From Streptomyces sp. NBC_01445 (GTDB lineage: Bacteria; Actinomycetota; Actinomycetes; Streptomycetales; Streptomycetaceae): 64,000 nucleotides of DNA. Numbering within the stretch: the first letter of the stretch is position 1; every line of letters begins with the position of its first letter. Shown one piece after another: positions 15,343-23,957 of the stretch. The stretch lies in assembly GCF_035918235.1 (NCBI RefSeq), contig NZ_CP109485.1, forward strand, positions 2,418,001 to 2,482,000, given 5' to 3'. The notes under the pieces are model-generated. The model was not told the origin of the DNA. It was given only the letters and a program-made list of their open reading frames with translations, and ran no database searches. A program made the position numbers and the translations under genes.

Positions 15343-16599
15343 ATGTCTCCTGAGCTGGTCTCCGTCGGCGCGTTGCTCGTCATGTTCGTCGTCGGCACCG
15401 TCCTACCGATCAACATCGGCATCCTGGCCTTCGTCGCGTCGTTCGCGATCGGTACGACCGCACTGAACATGACGGAGGATCAGATATTTGAGGGCTTCCC
15501 CGTGGAGCTCTTCCTCACCATCGTCGGCGTCACCTATCTGTTCGCCGTGGCCCGCCGCAACGGCACGGTTGATCTTCTGGTCGCCGCCGGGGTCCGCCTG
15601 GTGAGGGGCCGGACCGCCCTGATCCCCTGGGTGCTGTTCCTCCTGGCCGGGGTGCTGACGTCGCTGGGCACCTTCACCCCTGCCGCCGTGGCGATCCTGG
15701 TGCCCATCGCGATGAACTTCGCCTTCCGCTACGACATCAATCCGCTGATGACCGGGATGATGGTGATCAGTGGCGCCCATGCTGGGGCCTTCTCCCCCAT
15801 GGCCGTGTCAGGGGCGCTGGTGCTCGGCATGGTCGACGACACCGAGCTGTCCGTCGCCCCTGCGACCCTCTTCTTCGCCAGCTTCGCTGTCAATCTCGTG
15901 CTGTCCGTGCTGACCTTCGCCGCTCTGCGGCGCCGCACGATGACGGCGGATCCGACCACGCGGCCCGAACAGGAGGCGACGAACGGCGACACGACCACGC
16001 AGCGAGCAACCTGGCACCAGTGGGCCACGCTCGCAGCCCTCGCTGCCCTGGTGGTGTGTGCTCTCGGCTTTCAAATGCAGATCGGTGTCCTCGCCCTGGC
16101 CGGCGGAGCGCTTCTGGCCCTTCTGGACATGAAGCGTCAGGAGAAGGCGGTGGACGGCATCAGCTGGCACACCCTGCTGCTGGTCGGCGGCATGATGACC
16201 TACATCGCGATGCTGGAGCATGCCGGGATCATCGAGAAGATCTCCGAGCATGCGGCCGACTTCGGGACCCCGCTCGTCGTAGCCCTCCTCCTGTGTTTCA
16301 CGGTCGCCGTCACCTCCGCCTTCGCCTCCTCGACCGCGATCCTCACCGCGATCATCCCGATCGCCGTTCCGCTGCTGCTGTCCAGCCACCTCAGCTCGAC
16401 GGGCCTGATAGCCGCTCTCGCCGTCTCCACCACGATCGTCGACGTCTCCCCGTTCTCCACCAACGGGGCCCTGGTGCTGAGCAACGCACGGGGAGTGGAG
16501 CGGCGCGGCTTCTACCGCCAGGTCCTCGGCTACACCTGCGGCATCGTCGCCGCGGGGCCCGTGGTGGCCTGGGGTGCGCTCGTCCTGCCCTGGTCCTGA
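15343..16599 (+). CDS. MatC-type dicarboxylate carrier (SLC13-like permease)
   Basis: The 418-residue membrane protein has about eleven segments in two halves joined by a hydrophilic loop near residue 210. It resembles the MatC/ion-transporter superfamily (malonate or dicarboxylate uptake), with conserved VAILVPIAMNFAFRY, GAHAGAFSPMAVSGAL and, in the second half, SPFSTNGALVLSNA. The two S/T-rich hairpin turns (GAFSPMA, SPFSTNG) are typical substrate-site loops. Two ATGs overlap by one codon; the second has the better spacing to GAGG. It follows prpF on one transcript and ends at a 19-bp hairpin. Confidence 0.88.
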   Translation: MSPELVSVGALLVMFVVGTVLPINIGILAFVASFAIGTTALNMTEDQIFEGFPVELFLTIVGVTYLFAVARRNGTVDLLVAAGVRLVRGRTALIPWVLFLLAGVLTSLGTFTPAAVAILVPIAMNFAFRYDINPLMTGMMVISGAHAGAFSPMAVSGALVLGMVDDTELSVAPATLFFASFAVNLVLSVLTFAALRRRTMTADPTTRPEQEATNGDTTTQRATWHQWATLAALAALVVCALGFQMQIGVLALAGGALLALLDMKRQEKAVDGISWHTLLLVGGMMTYIAMLEHAGIIEKISEHAADFGTPLVVALLLCFTVAVTSAFASSTAILTAIIPIAVPLLLSSHLSSTGLIAALAVSTTIVDVSPFSTNGALVLSNARGVERRGFYRQVLGYTCGIVAAGPVVAWGALVLPWS

Positions 16600-16626
16600 A
16601 ATCGGCGACCGGTCGACGAGACACGA

Positions 16627-16669
16627 CATACGCCTGAAGCGCCGCCGGTCGCGGCGCTTCAGGCGTATG
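16627..16669. terminator. 19-bp perfect hairpin after the carrier gene
   Basis: CATACGCCTGAAGCGCCGC pairs perfectly with its complement around a CGGTC loop, 28 nt past the stop. It also overlaps the stop of the opposing TetR remnant. Confidence 0.75.
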
Positions 16670-16880
16670 CCCGTCGTGGCCCCTTTGCCTTCGAGAGCAG
16701 GGGGTCAGGGGTGATGACCGGCGACAGGCGCAGCAGCCGGTCGGCCAACTGCTCGGGATCGAGCGGCTCGTCGCCGTCGACGATCCAGTCGTTGACGAGG
16801 CCACGGGCGCCGTCCGCGATGAGTGCGGCCAGGTCCCGGGCGGTGGCGGCGTCCAGGTCTGCACGTCCACCCCGCTCAAC
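16659..16880 (-). pseudogene. C-terminal piece of a TetR-family regulator
   Basis: About 70 codons on the minus strand read LDAATARDLAALIADGARGL, NDWIVDGDEPLDPEQLADRL and LRLSPVITPD, a normal TetR C-terminal end. The DNA-binding domain and most of the ligand domain are missing; upstream the frame breaks into unrelated sequence. Confidence 0.55.
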
Positions 16881-16978
16881 CCCTCCCGCATCCGACACCA
16901 ACGGCCAGCACGGCAGGGACCGAGCCCCAAAACGGGGACCGAATTCGACAGTTCAACAGGCGGTGAGGACAGGGGGTC

Positions 16979-17121
16979 TCAGGTGGCGCTCGGCAGCGAG
17001 TCGAGCAGCTCGGTTTTGTGTGCGTCGATCGCGTCGCGGATGGTGCGGACGACGGCGATCGGGGCGGCTTCGGGGTCGGTGACGGGCCAGTCCAGGTAGC
17101 GGCGGCCGGCCACGACGGGGC
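16979..17121 (-). pseudogene. C-terminal piece of an arsenate-reductase/LMW-phosphatase-like gene
   Basis: The minus strand reads GRRYLDWPVTDPEAAPIAVV, RTIRDAIDAHKTELLDSL and stop. This matches the ending of Streptomyces ArsC/LMW protein phosphatase-like proteins, with the D-W-x-x-x-D-P and I-R-D-x-I motifs. The catalytic C-x5-R loop lies upstream in the family and is absent here. Confidence 0.5.
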
Positions 17122-17126
17122 AGGCG

Positions 17127-17390
17127 TTGCGTTACCTGGCCGCGCCCGCCGACTCGGAGCGGATCCTCGCGGGCGCCTTGCGCCCCGGCGACCGGCTGCG
17201 AGAGAGCGCGATCGCCGCCGAGCTCGGCATCGCCCGCAACACGGTCCGCGAGGCGGTGCGCCTGCTCGAACACGGCGGCCTGGTCCACTTCGACGGCAAC
17301 CGCGGCGCCGTAACCGTCTCCCCCACACCCGCGACGGTCGACGAGCTCTACACCGCGCGCGAACACCTCGAGACGGCGGCATATTCGGCT
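17127..17390 (+). pseudogene. N-terminal piece of a GntR-family regulator
   Basis: Reads ALRPGDRLRESAIAAELGIA, RNTVREAVRLLEHGGLVHFD and TVDELYTAREHLETAA, the winged helix and the start of the FCD domain of a GntR regulator. After about 90 codons similarity ends abruptly at the cspA-like gene. The effector domain is missing, so the piece is unlikely to function as a regulator. Confidence 0.55.
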
Positions 17391-17414
17391 AGCACAGGGC
17401 TCGGGTGGGGATTC

Positions 17415-17618
17415 TCAGGCCAGGTTGATGTTCTCCGCCTGGGGGCCCTTCTGGCCCTGGGTGACATCGAACGTCACGGTCTGGCCCTCCTGGAGTTCAC
17501 GGAAGCCCGTGGAGTTGATCGCCGAGTAGTGGGCGAAGACGTCCGGGCCGCCACCAGCCTGGGCGATGAAACCGAAACCTTTCTCCGCGTTGAACCACTT
17601 CACAGTTCCCGTAGTCAT
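17415..17618 (-). CDS. Cold-shock protein, CspA family
   Basis: The 67-residue single cold-shock domain has both RNA-binding motifs: KGFGFI and DVFAHY, with [11 protein letters not shown] at the N-terminus and [11 protein letters not shown] at the end. These proteins bind single-stranded RNA/DNA and melt secondary structure. GGAAGG precedes the ATG by 8 nt. The leader of about 250 nt separates it from the MerR gene on the same strand; this cspA-MerR neighbourhood is conserved in Streptomyces. Confidence 0.95.
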   Translation of the reverse strand: MTTGTVKWFNAEKGFGFIAQAGGGPDVFAHYSAINSTGFRELQEGQTVTFDVTQGQKGPQAENINLA

Positions 17619-17866
17619 GTCTCATGCCTTCCAGTCACGAACGCCTCCCGCACCTTGCGGAAGGCGGAGGTGGTCGTCCTGGTTCCTGCGGCACTACACA
17701 GCAGAACGCCCACGCCGAAGCGCGGGCAATAGGGAACTTCCGAACCACGACATCTGACCTAAACGCTACACGCCCTCACACCCTGTCACCATCGGAAACA
17801 CGCCCATGCGCCTCACGCCCGACAGGTGTGCGCAGGACCTGCCGGTGCCCGATGACCGTTGCCGCC

Positions 17867-18202
17867 TCAGCTCGCAGGCGGTGAACCCGACTCGGTGTTG
17901 CGGCGGTATTCGGCGTTGATGCGCTGGGCCTCTTCGAGCTGGTCCTCGAGGACGATGATGCGGCAGGCGGCCTCGATGGGGGTGCCCTGATCGACGAGTT
18001 CCCGGGCGCGGGCGGCGATGCGCAGCTGGTAGCGGGAGTAGCGGCGGTGGCCGCCCTCGGAGCGCAGCGGGGTGATGAGACGGGCTTCACCGATGGCACG
18101 GAGGAAGCCCTGGGTGGTGCCGAGCATCTCGGCGGCCCGGCCCATCGTGTAGGCGGGGTAGTCCTCGTCCTCGAGACGGTCGAACGAGTCGTCTGCTGTC
18201 AT
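17867..18202 (-). CDS. MerR-type helix-turn-helix regulator
   Basis: The 111-residue protein has a MerR DNA-binding domain: YTMGRAAEMLGTTQGFLRAI, then ARLITPLRSEGGHRRYSRYQ, with the wing R-S-E-G-G-H-R-R-Y. A short helix RIAARARELVDQGTPIEAAC follows, and there is no long effector domain. The start MTADDSFD follows GAGAGGTG. This small MerR is a regular companion of cspA-like genes in Streptomyces; its ligand, if any, is unknown. A 32-bp palindrome stands 28 nt upstream of its start. Confidence 0.88.
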   Translation of the reverse strand: MTADDSFDRLEDEDYPAYTMGRAAEMLGTTQGFLRAIGEARLITPLRSEGGHRRYSRYQLRIAARARELVDQGTPIEAACRIIVLEDQLEEAQRINAEYRRNTESGSPPAS

Positions 18203-18229
18203 TTGCACCTCTCTGTGGAACACGCTTGA

Positions 18230-18261
18230 GGGGCCCTGGTGCCATATGGCACCAGGGCCCC
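18230..18261. promoter_or_regulatory. Perfect 32-bp palindrome upstream of the MerR gene
   Basis: GGGGCCCTGGTGCCAT followed immediately by its reverse complement, with no central gap. Candidate operator, or a terminator-like structure shielding the MerR gene. Seen directly. Confidence 0.55.
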
Positions 18262-19295
18262 GAAGGAACATTCACACCATCTGCCGGCCCTGGAACTGCG
18301 CCGGCCTTCTGTGTCCGCTGACCCGACCTGGGAGTTGTCGGGGGCGCGGGGATCGCGGTTGCTTGACCGGAGACCACCTCACTATCGATGTCCTGCGGTA
18401 CCCGGGCTCAACACTCCGCCCGGGCGATCCTGATGGCGCTCGTTCCTCCGTTCTTCCCTCGGTGATCAACCACTTACTAAACAGGGGGACTTGATACTGC
18501 TGGTACTGCGCTACTGCGTACTGCTGGTGTTGCGCACTGCTCAGTGGCCTGTGGCAGCGCCACCTTTTCGGCAGCCAGCCCCGTTGCCCATCCTGCGTCT
18601 GCTCTGGCTTAGAACCCCACTGCCGAACCTCCCGGTGCGCGCGCCCGCAGCTGACGCCTTCACCGAGGTACTGCTCACCAATTTCACTGCTGGGTACCGC
18701 GAACTGCACTCACGGGAACCGCCGCTTGACCGCGGTCCCGCCGACGGCGGCCCCTGATCACTGCGAGCCACCCGGTCCGGTCGTCAGCCCCGTCGCCGTC
18801 CTGCAACCGCTCTGGCTTCGGAACTCCACCACCGCACCGTCCTACGCACTGCAACTTCTGCACCACTGCCTGGCAGTTCGTCTCTGCCGGGCCCTGCCGA
18901 CTTCCGGCTACGAGAGAAACCATAACCACGCCACAACCCAATGTCTACTCCGGCCAACATAGATTTCCGCGTGTCCGACAGTTAGATATTCGACTAGATA
19001 TTCGAACTCGAGAGAGGAGGGGCGAGAGCAACGCCCGCCACCTGCACTGACGACCAAGTCCATCGCACTGAGGGCTGCACTGCCGGCCTCCACAGCCGTG
19101 GGGGCCGGTTGGGCGGCGGCCCCGCCCCCAGGTGTTGGATCCCGAAGCACTGCCAGGCGGGAGCAGGAGGCGGACGCGGTCGCGGTGCGCCGACCAGTGA
19201 CGGTCAGGATGCGTGGCTGTGAGCCGCAAGCGATGTCGGTCCCGCATGTCATCCTGACCGCGATCAGGCAGGAAGGGCGAGGGGAGACAGGTGCG
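18262..19295. other. 1-kb region without a recognised gene
   Basis: No frame on either strand gives a protein I can recognise. It contains four exact TACTGC hexamers plus a CACTGC variant within 46 nt (18495-18540) just after GGGGGAC, and a diverged direct repeat of roughly 50 nt (segments around 18572 and 18788 sharing CTCTGGCTT). It also has two copies of TAGATATTCGA (18983-18993, 18995-19005), in a locally AT-richer patch before the 113-residue gene. The repeats suggest regulatory or replication-like DNA, or a decayed element. Confidence 0.4.
18983..19005 (+). repeat. Direct repeat TAGATATTCGA x2
   Basis: Two identical 11-mers separated by 1 nt in an AT-rich patch about 290 nt before the next gene. 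A 12-nt period is close to one helical turn, as expected for two same-face protein contacts. Confidence 0.45.
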
Positions 19296-19637
19296 ATGAG
19301 GGCTGCGTATTACCGCGCCCACAGCGAAAACGGCGACGGCATCGACGACCCGTCCGAGGACGCGCTGTTCATGCTGATCGACGATCTCAACAACGAGGAC
19401 AACACGTTCGTCGTCATCCAGTCCGACGAAGACGATCCGGCCTGGTTCACCTCAGTCGCTGTCCTGGACGAAGGCGGCTACGAAGTCGTCCGCCGCGACA
19501 GCACCCGCCGCGAACACGGCGTCAGCACCAACACAAGTATCGACCAGATCGCCCGCGACCTCACCATTTGGATGGCCGCCCGCGACTTCCCCGAACGGCC
19601 AACACAGAGCACCAGCGACTTCCAAAACACCCCCTAG
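19296..19637 (+). CDS. Hypothetical protein, possibly Imm1-like
   Basis: The 113-residue acidic protein starts MRAAYYRAH and contains DALFMLIDDLNNEDNTFVVI, AWFTSVAVLDEGGYEVVRRD and DQIARDLTIWMAARDFP. The order (small helix pair, central beta hairpins, terminal helix) recalls Imm1-type immunity proteins, but I cannot confirm it, and there is no toxin gene beside it. GGGGAG precedes the ATG by 9 nt; an upstream extension in the same frame has no family character. A terminator-like hairpin follows about 95 nt downstream. Confidence 0.55.
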   Translation: MRAAYYRAHSENGDGIDDPSEDALFMLIDDLNNEDNTFVVIQSDEDDPAWFTSVAVLDEGGYEVVRRDSTRREHGVSTNTSIDQIARDLTIWMAARDFPERPTQSTSDFQNTP

Positions 19638-19730
19638 TCGAGTCTTCCGAGTTTGGTGGCCAGTCGGCAATCTCGGCGCGCGCATCAGTCTGGCTACCGC
19701 GAGGGGTGGCGGCCGTAGCCGCACGCGAAC

Positions 19731-19763
19731 GAGCCCCCGAATTCGCCGTCGGGGCGGGGGCTC
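19731..19763. terminator. Stem-loop terminator
   Basis: GAGCCCCCG / CGGGGGCTC, 9 bp, 15-nt loop, downstream of the 113-residue gene. Confidence 0.5.
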
Positions 19764-19893
19764 CTGTTGCTCAGGTCTTGCTCAACTCTCTTCACCTCTG
19801 GCTGGATCACGGTGAAGATCACCTCACCACGGGCGATCGCGTGGTGTGACCGTCGTCGTGCGGTCCACGAAGAGCAAGCATGGGGGAGCAGCA

Positions 19894-20118
19894 ATGGCGA
19901 AAGCGGTACGGGCCTCGCTGGGGGAAATGTGGATCACGTGTCAGGTCTGCAAGAGCGATCAATTCCGTGAGCGAGGCGTGAAGCTGAACAGCACTGGTGG
20001 GGAGCTGTTCAATCTGGCCTGGGCTGATGAGACCGCCACGGGGCTGATCTGCTGGCGCTGCGGCTACGTGCACCTCTTCGTCAACCGTGAGATCCAGTTG
20101 CACCGCGTCAAGAAGTGA
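19894..20118 (+). CDS. Small zinc-ribbon protein
   Basis: The 74-residue product has two cysteine pairs, ITCQVCKSDQF and GLICWRCGYVHLF, spaced as in zinc ribbons, with a short beta region between. Such proteins often bind nucleic acid or act as structural subunits, but no specific family is recognised. GGGGGAG lies 5 nt before the ATG. Confidence 0.6.
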   Translation: MAKAVRASLGEMWITCQVCKSDQFRERGVKLNSTGGELFNLAWADETATGLICWRCGYVHLFVNREIQLHRVKK

Positions 20119-20250
20119 CTCGTGGGGTGCGTCGCGTCCATCGCGGCAGACGGCGCCCCTCCGCGGAGATGGCTCTGAAGCGGTGCGTACATCATCCCAA
20201 GTCCGGCGGCGTAGTCGCCTAACGCACGGAGTGTGTCGAGATACAGCTGA

Positions 20251-20278
20251 GGCCCGCATCCCAGATGAGGTGCGGGCC
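20251..20278. terminator. Stem-loop terminator of the 62-residue gene
   Basis: GGCCCGCA / TGCGGGCC, 8 bp, 12-nt loop, 20 nt past the minus-strand stop. Confidence 0.5.
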
Positions 20279-20298
20279 CAGACTTGTCACACAGAGCG

Positions 20299-20487
20299 TC
20301 AGCGGCGGTCGTCCATCTCGTCCTGGATGTCGTCGAAGCTCCGCTGGTCGTTCTGCCTCGCCTCTTCGGCACGCTGCCTCAAACGCTCCTGCTCGGACCG
20401 TCCCCGCTGGGACGCCTCGTCCTGTTTGCCTTGCAGCTTCTCCTTGGCCTTCTGAGCCTTGCCTTGCATCTCGTCCTTGATGCCCAT
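20299..20487 (-). CDS. Small hydrophilic CsbD-like stress protein
   Basis: The 62-residue protein is almost entirely charged: MGIKDEMQGKAQKAKEKLQG, then RSEQERLRQRAEEARQNDQR. The opening K-D-E-M-Q-G-K-A-Q-K-A-K-E resembles CsbD/YjbJ-type or late-embryogenesis-like proteins, and the second half should form one long helix or coiled coil. GGAG lies 8 nt upstream of the ATG. Function unknown; general-stress induction is a guess from the family. Confidence 0.55.
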   Translation of the reverse strand: MGIKDEMQGKAQKAKEKLQGKQDEASQRGRSEQERLRQRAEEARQNDQRSFDDIQDEMDDRR

Positions 20488-20905
20488 GAGGGGTGCTCCG
20501 CTCGTGTGGGGGGATCCTCGATTGGAGCCTGGCACGGAGCATGGCGGGGCGCCTGATCTCCCTGCGCTGTTTGGGTGACGCTCGCAGCCTCGTCTGGCGC
20601 GGGCCGCCTGACCAAACGACACCACCACAGCTCACGGCATCGAATCGTATTTCCGAGCCGGACACGAGTTCACCGGTATTCCCGCGCTACGAGCGTGACT
20701 GGAGCGTCGACGCCTCAACACGGCTGGCGCCCCTCCCGGCCGTGTTCATTCGTGCTCGCGGACATCCATCCACCACTATGAAAGGAAACATCCGATTCGC
20801 CTGGGGGCCTTGCATGCACGGTGACGGTTTTCCTGCCCCGGATTCCGGGCTCCTCCTCACTCACTTTCTGACGGTGGCCGACGTAGCCCGATCTGCGCCC
20901 CGGAC
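20488..20905. other. Stretch without a recognised gene
   Basis: About 420 nt upstream of the minus-strand 62-residue gene and before the headless LysR piece. No frame shows family similarity. The last 60 nt should hold the missing N-terminus of the LysR gene but do not encode an HTH in any frame. Confidence 0.45.
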
Positions 20906-21574
20906 ATGTCGGGTGAGGCGGTGGCATCCTGGGCGGGCGGATTCACCCACAAGTACCCTGCGGTGCGCCTCGACATCAGTGAGGTCGGGTCCCGGCACGA
21001 ACTCGTCGCGGCGGTGACGGACGGGCGGGCCGAGCTGGGCTTCACCCTGGCCTGCGAGGAGCTGCGCGGAGATGTCGACTTCGTCGAACTCGGCGTACAG
21101 CGGCTGCTGTTGGTCCGTCCGCCGGGCCGGCGCCCACCTGGCCCCTGCGGCGTGGTGCCGCTGACGCGCATCGGTGACCTGCCGCTGGTGCGCCGCCAGG
21201 TCATCCGTAACGAGGAGGACCCGGTGCAGCGGGTGCTGACGGCGCACGGTGTGGAGTGCCTGACCGGGGCGACCGTTCCCAGCCGCACCGCGCAGATGGC
21301 GTTCGTCCTCGGGTCCGGGTTCCAGGCGTTTCTGCCTCTGCGGATGTGTGCGGCAGCCCTGGACGCCGGAGCCTGCGTGGTCGAGACCGATCCGCTGATT
21401 GAGTCTCCGTTCGGCGTGATGCACCGCTCCGGCGCGCTCGTGCCCGCCGCGCAGCAGTTCGTCAACGACGTCGACGCCGCGCTGCGCGGCTGGTACGAGG
21501 CGATCGCCGCGCACCGCGCCGACGGGCTCGATCTCGTCGACGCGGTGGTTGCCGCGCGTGGCGCGCTGTCGTGA
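20906..21574 (+). pseudogene. LysR-type effector domain lacking its DNA-binding domain
   Basis: The 222-residue frame begins inside a LysR substrate-binding domain (SWAGGFTHKYPAVRLDISEV, AELGFTLACEELRGDVDFVE, QMAFVLGSGFQAFLPLRMC). It reads to a normal C-terminus with WYEAIAAHRADG. The first 85 residues of a LysR protein, including the HTH and linker helix, are missing. No ribosome site stands before the ATG. It may be a truncated pseudogene, or less likely a stand-alone sensor domain. Confidence 0.55.
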
Positions 21575-21849
21575 GACGGCGTGTCTGACCGCCGGGATCA
21601 TTCATGCGGGCGACGCGGGCGCCGGCGAGGCCCGGATCCCGGGAACAGAGTCAGCCCCACGTGGTGCTCTCTCGTTGTCGTCGAATACGCAAAGCATCGG
21701 TCGGAACCAGCAACATCTGCAACTGAGATGATCCAGCGGTGGCTGATGTGATCACGGCGTCGGAGCCCTCCTGGTTAGCCCCGTTCACCGGGCTGAGCCC
21801 GCGTGCCTTCGGGAAGCTGATGCCCGTGCCGCGGCACGAGAGGCAGAAC

Positions 21850-22896
21850 CTAGGCGCCGCCGTCCTGGGCGGACGCCTGGGCCGTGCGGCGGAAGGCGGC
21901 GCGGTACGCGCTCGGGCGGTGGCCGGTGTGGCGGGTGAAGAGGGCGGCGAAGGTACCAGGGTCCTGGTAGCCGACGGCCGCGGCGACGGCGGCGACGGTG
22001 CGGTCGGTGGTCTCCAGCAGATGGCGGGCGCGGCGGACCCGGGAAGCCTGCAGATGGGCCAGCGGGCTGCGTCCGGCCTCTTCGGAGAAGCGGCGCAGCA
22101 GCGTGCGGGTGCTGACCCGGAAGGCGTCCGCGAGCGTGGCGAGGTCGTACCGCTCGGCGAGGTTCTGGTCGAGCCGCCGCATGACGCGCTGGGAGAACTC
22201 CCCGCCGGGCTGCGGGAGGAGTCGCGGGTCGACGTACGGGGTCTGGGAAGTCCGTGCGTCGTCGACCAGCGCCAACCGTGCGGTGTTGCGGGCCACCCGG
22301 GCGCCGTTGTGTCGGCGGATCAGGTCCAGCGCGAAGTCGTACATGGCGCTGAAGGCGGCCGTGGTCGTCACCCCCGTGTCTGTGACGACCAGGTGCTCGG
22401 GCTGCACGTCGGCGTCGGGGCAGCGCCTGGCCAGTTCGCCGGCGTGCAGCCAGGAGGTGGTGGCCCGGCGCCGGTCGAGGAGCCCAGCCTCGGCGAGCAG
22501 GAACGCGCCGACGCAGAGGGAGACGACGGCGGTGCCGGCGGCGGCCTGTGCGCGGATCGCCGAGATCTCGGGGGCGAGCCGGGCGAGCCGCGCGTCGAGG
22601 TCCGTGTCCGGGCGCAGTTCGAAGCCGGGGACCACGAGGACGTCGACCTCGCGCACGGGACGCACGTCCAGCCTCGCGCCGCCCGAGGCGGTGACCCGGC
22701 GGCGGGGCGAGATGACCGACACCCGGTAGCCGGGCGCGTCCGGTCCGGCGACGTGCCCGGCCATCGTCATCAGGTCGGGGACGCCGAACACTTCGGATGC
22801 GAAGCAGTCCGGGTACGCCAGGACCCCGACCCGCAGCGCATCCGGCCCGGCGCCCGGATCCGCACGCTCCTTTGCCTGCCGCGTCGCCTCGGCCAT
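21850..22896 (-). CDS. GlxA-family regulator (DJ-1/PfpI domain plus AraC HTH)
   Basis: The 348-residue protein has an N-terminal class-I glutamine-amidotransferase-like domain. It starts VGVLAYPDCFASEVFGVPDL and contains the elbow VSLCVGAFLLAEAGLLD, where the Cys is present. Two AraC-type HTH motifs follow (LATLADAFRVSTRTLLRRF and VAAVAAAVGYQDPGTFAALF). GlxA regulators act as repressors or activators of adjacent catabolic genes. The start is chosen for GGGAGGAG directly before ATG (MAEAT). It is divergent from the dienelactone hydrolase gene with about 140 nt between starts, so that gene is the likely target. Confidence 0.93.
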   Translation of the reverse strand: MAEATRQAKERADPGAGPDALRVGVLAYPDCFASEVFGVPDLMTMAGHVAGPDAPGYRVSVISPRRRVTASGGARLDVRPVREVDVLVVPGFELRPDTDLDARLARLAPEISAIRAQAAAGTAVVSLCVGAFLLAEAGLLDRRRATTSWLHAGELARRCPDADVQPEHLVVTDTGVTTTAAFSAMYDFALDLIRRHNGARVARNTARLALVDDARTSQTPYVDPRLLPQPGGEFSQRVMRRLDQNLAERYDLATLADAFRVSTRTLLRRFSEEAGRSPLAHLQASRVRRARHLLETTDRTVAAVAAAVGYQDPGTFAALFTRHTGHRPSAYRAAFRRTAQASAQDGGA

Positions 22897-23039
22897 CGCT
22901 CCTCCCGTACCCCGTGGTTTCCCTGGTCCCGTGTCGCCGACCGTGTACCGCTCGCCTTCCTCGCGTGTGGCGAGATTACCCCTGTCCTTGGCGATCCCGC
23001 TCCTCACCCGGCGGCCGGCTCCGGGGCCAGGCTGGCCCC

Positions 23040-23870
23040 ATGAGCTTCGACGATCCGATCACCGACTTCACCCGCCGCAGCGTGGCCGTGGAGGGGGTGG
23101 AGAAGACGGTGTACGTAGCCGGGGTCGGGCCTGCGGTCGTGGTGCTGCCGGAGATGCCGGGCATCAGTCCCGACGTCTTGCGGCTCGCGCGCTGGGTGCG
23201 GGACGCGGGCTTCACCGTCCATGTGCCCTCCCTGTTCGGGACGGACGGCGCCTTCCCCACGGTCGAGGGCGGCCGGGAGGTCGTCCGCCGCGCTTGTGTC
23301 AGCGCCGAATTCCGCGCCTTCGCCGGGGGCGGCACCAGCCCGGTGACGGTCTGGCTACGCGGCCTGGCGCGCCAGGCCCACACCGCGTGCGGTGGGCCAG
23401 GGGTGGGTGCGATCGGCCTGTGCTTCACCGGCAATTTCGCCCTCACCATGGCCCTGGAGCCGGCGGTGATCGCCCCGGTGGTCAACCACCCGTCGCTGCC
23501 GCTCGACGACCCCGGCGGACTCGAACTCGACGCGGCGGACGCGCGCGCGGTGCGCGACCGGCTCGACCGCGACGGACTCACCGTCCTCGCCTACCGCTTC
23601 GAGGGCGATCGCTGGTGCACGGGGCAGCGCTTCGCCGCCTACCGATCGCTACTGGGCGACGGCTTCGACGGGCGTGTCCTCCCGGACAGCGCCGCCAACC
23701 CGGCTCCGCCGCCCTTCTTCGCCGATCATGTCGGCACCCCGCACAGCGTCGTCACCGCCCATCTCGTCGACGAGGCCGGCCACCCCACCGTCCGGGCCCG
23801 CGACGAGATACTTGCCTTCCTCACCGACCGCCTGCACCCGCATGGGAACCGACCGCTGCCCGCCACCTGA
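23040..23870 (+). CDS. Dienelactone hydrolase family protein
   Basis: A 276-residue alpha/beta hydrolase of the dienelactone hydrolase type. The nucleophile elbow is AIGLCFTGNFALTMA, with Cys in place of Ser as in true DLH enzymes. The catalytic His is in VDEAGHPTVRARDE near the C-terminus, and a typical opening with VVVLPEMPGISPDVLRLARW precedes them. The family opens cyclic enol lactones in aromatic degradation, but many members act on other esters. Divergent from the GlxA-type regulator. Confidence 0.88.
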   Translation: MSFDDPITDFTRRSVAVEGVEKTVYVAGVGPAVVVLPEMPGISPDVLRLARWVRDAGFTVHVPSLFGTDGAFPTVEGGREVVRRACVSAEFRAFAGGGTSPVTVWLRGLARQAHTACGGPGVGAIGLCFTGNFALTMALEPAVIAPVVNHPSLPLDDPGGLELDAADARAVRDRLDRDGLTVLAYRFEGDRWCTGQRFAAYRSLLGDGFDGRVLPDSAANPAPPPFFADHVGTPHSVVTAHLVDEAGHPTVRARDEILAFLTDRLHPHGNRPLPAT

Positions 23871-23957
23871 CCAGGCCCTGGTCCGCCGGACACCGCGACC
23901 TCACCGCCATCGCCCTCGCCGACACCCTCATCTGGCTCGACCAATGATCGGTCTTTT

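Noticed and set aside
18491..18757. An 88-codon frame with a TTG start after GGGGGAC
   Set aside because: The ribosome-like site is tempting, but the translation is built from the TACTGC repeat and has no family character; I treat the region as non-coding.
21739..23043. A 434-codon plus-strand frame opposite the GlxA regulator gene
   Set aside because: No family similarity and fully antisense to a gene with two HTH motifs and an amidotransferase fold.
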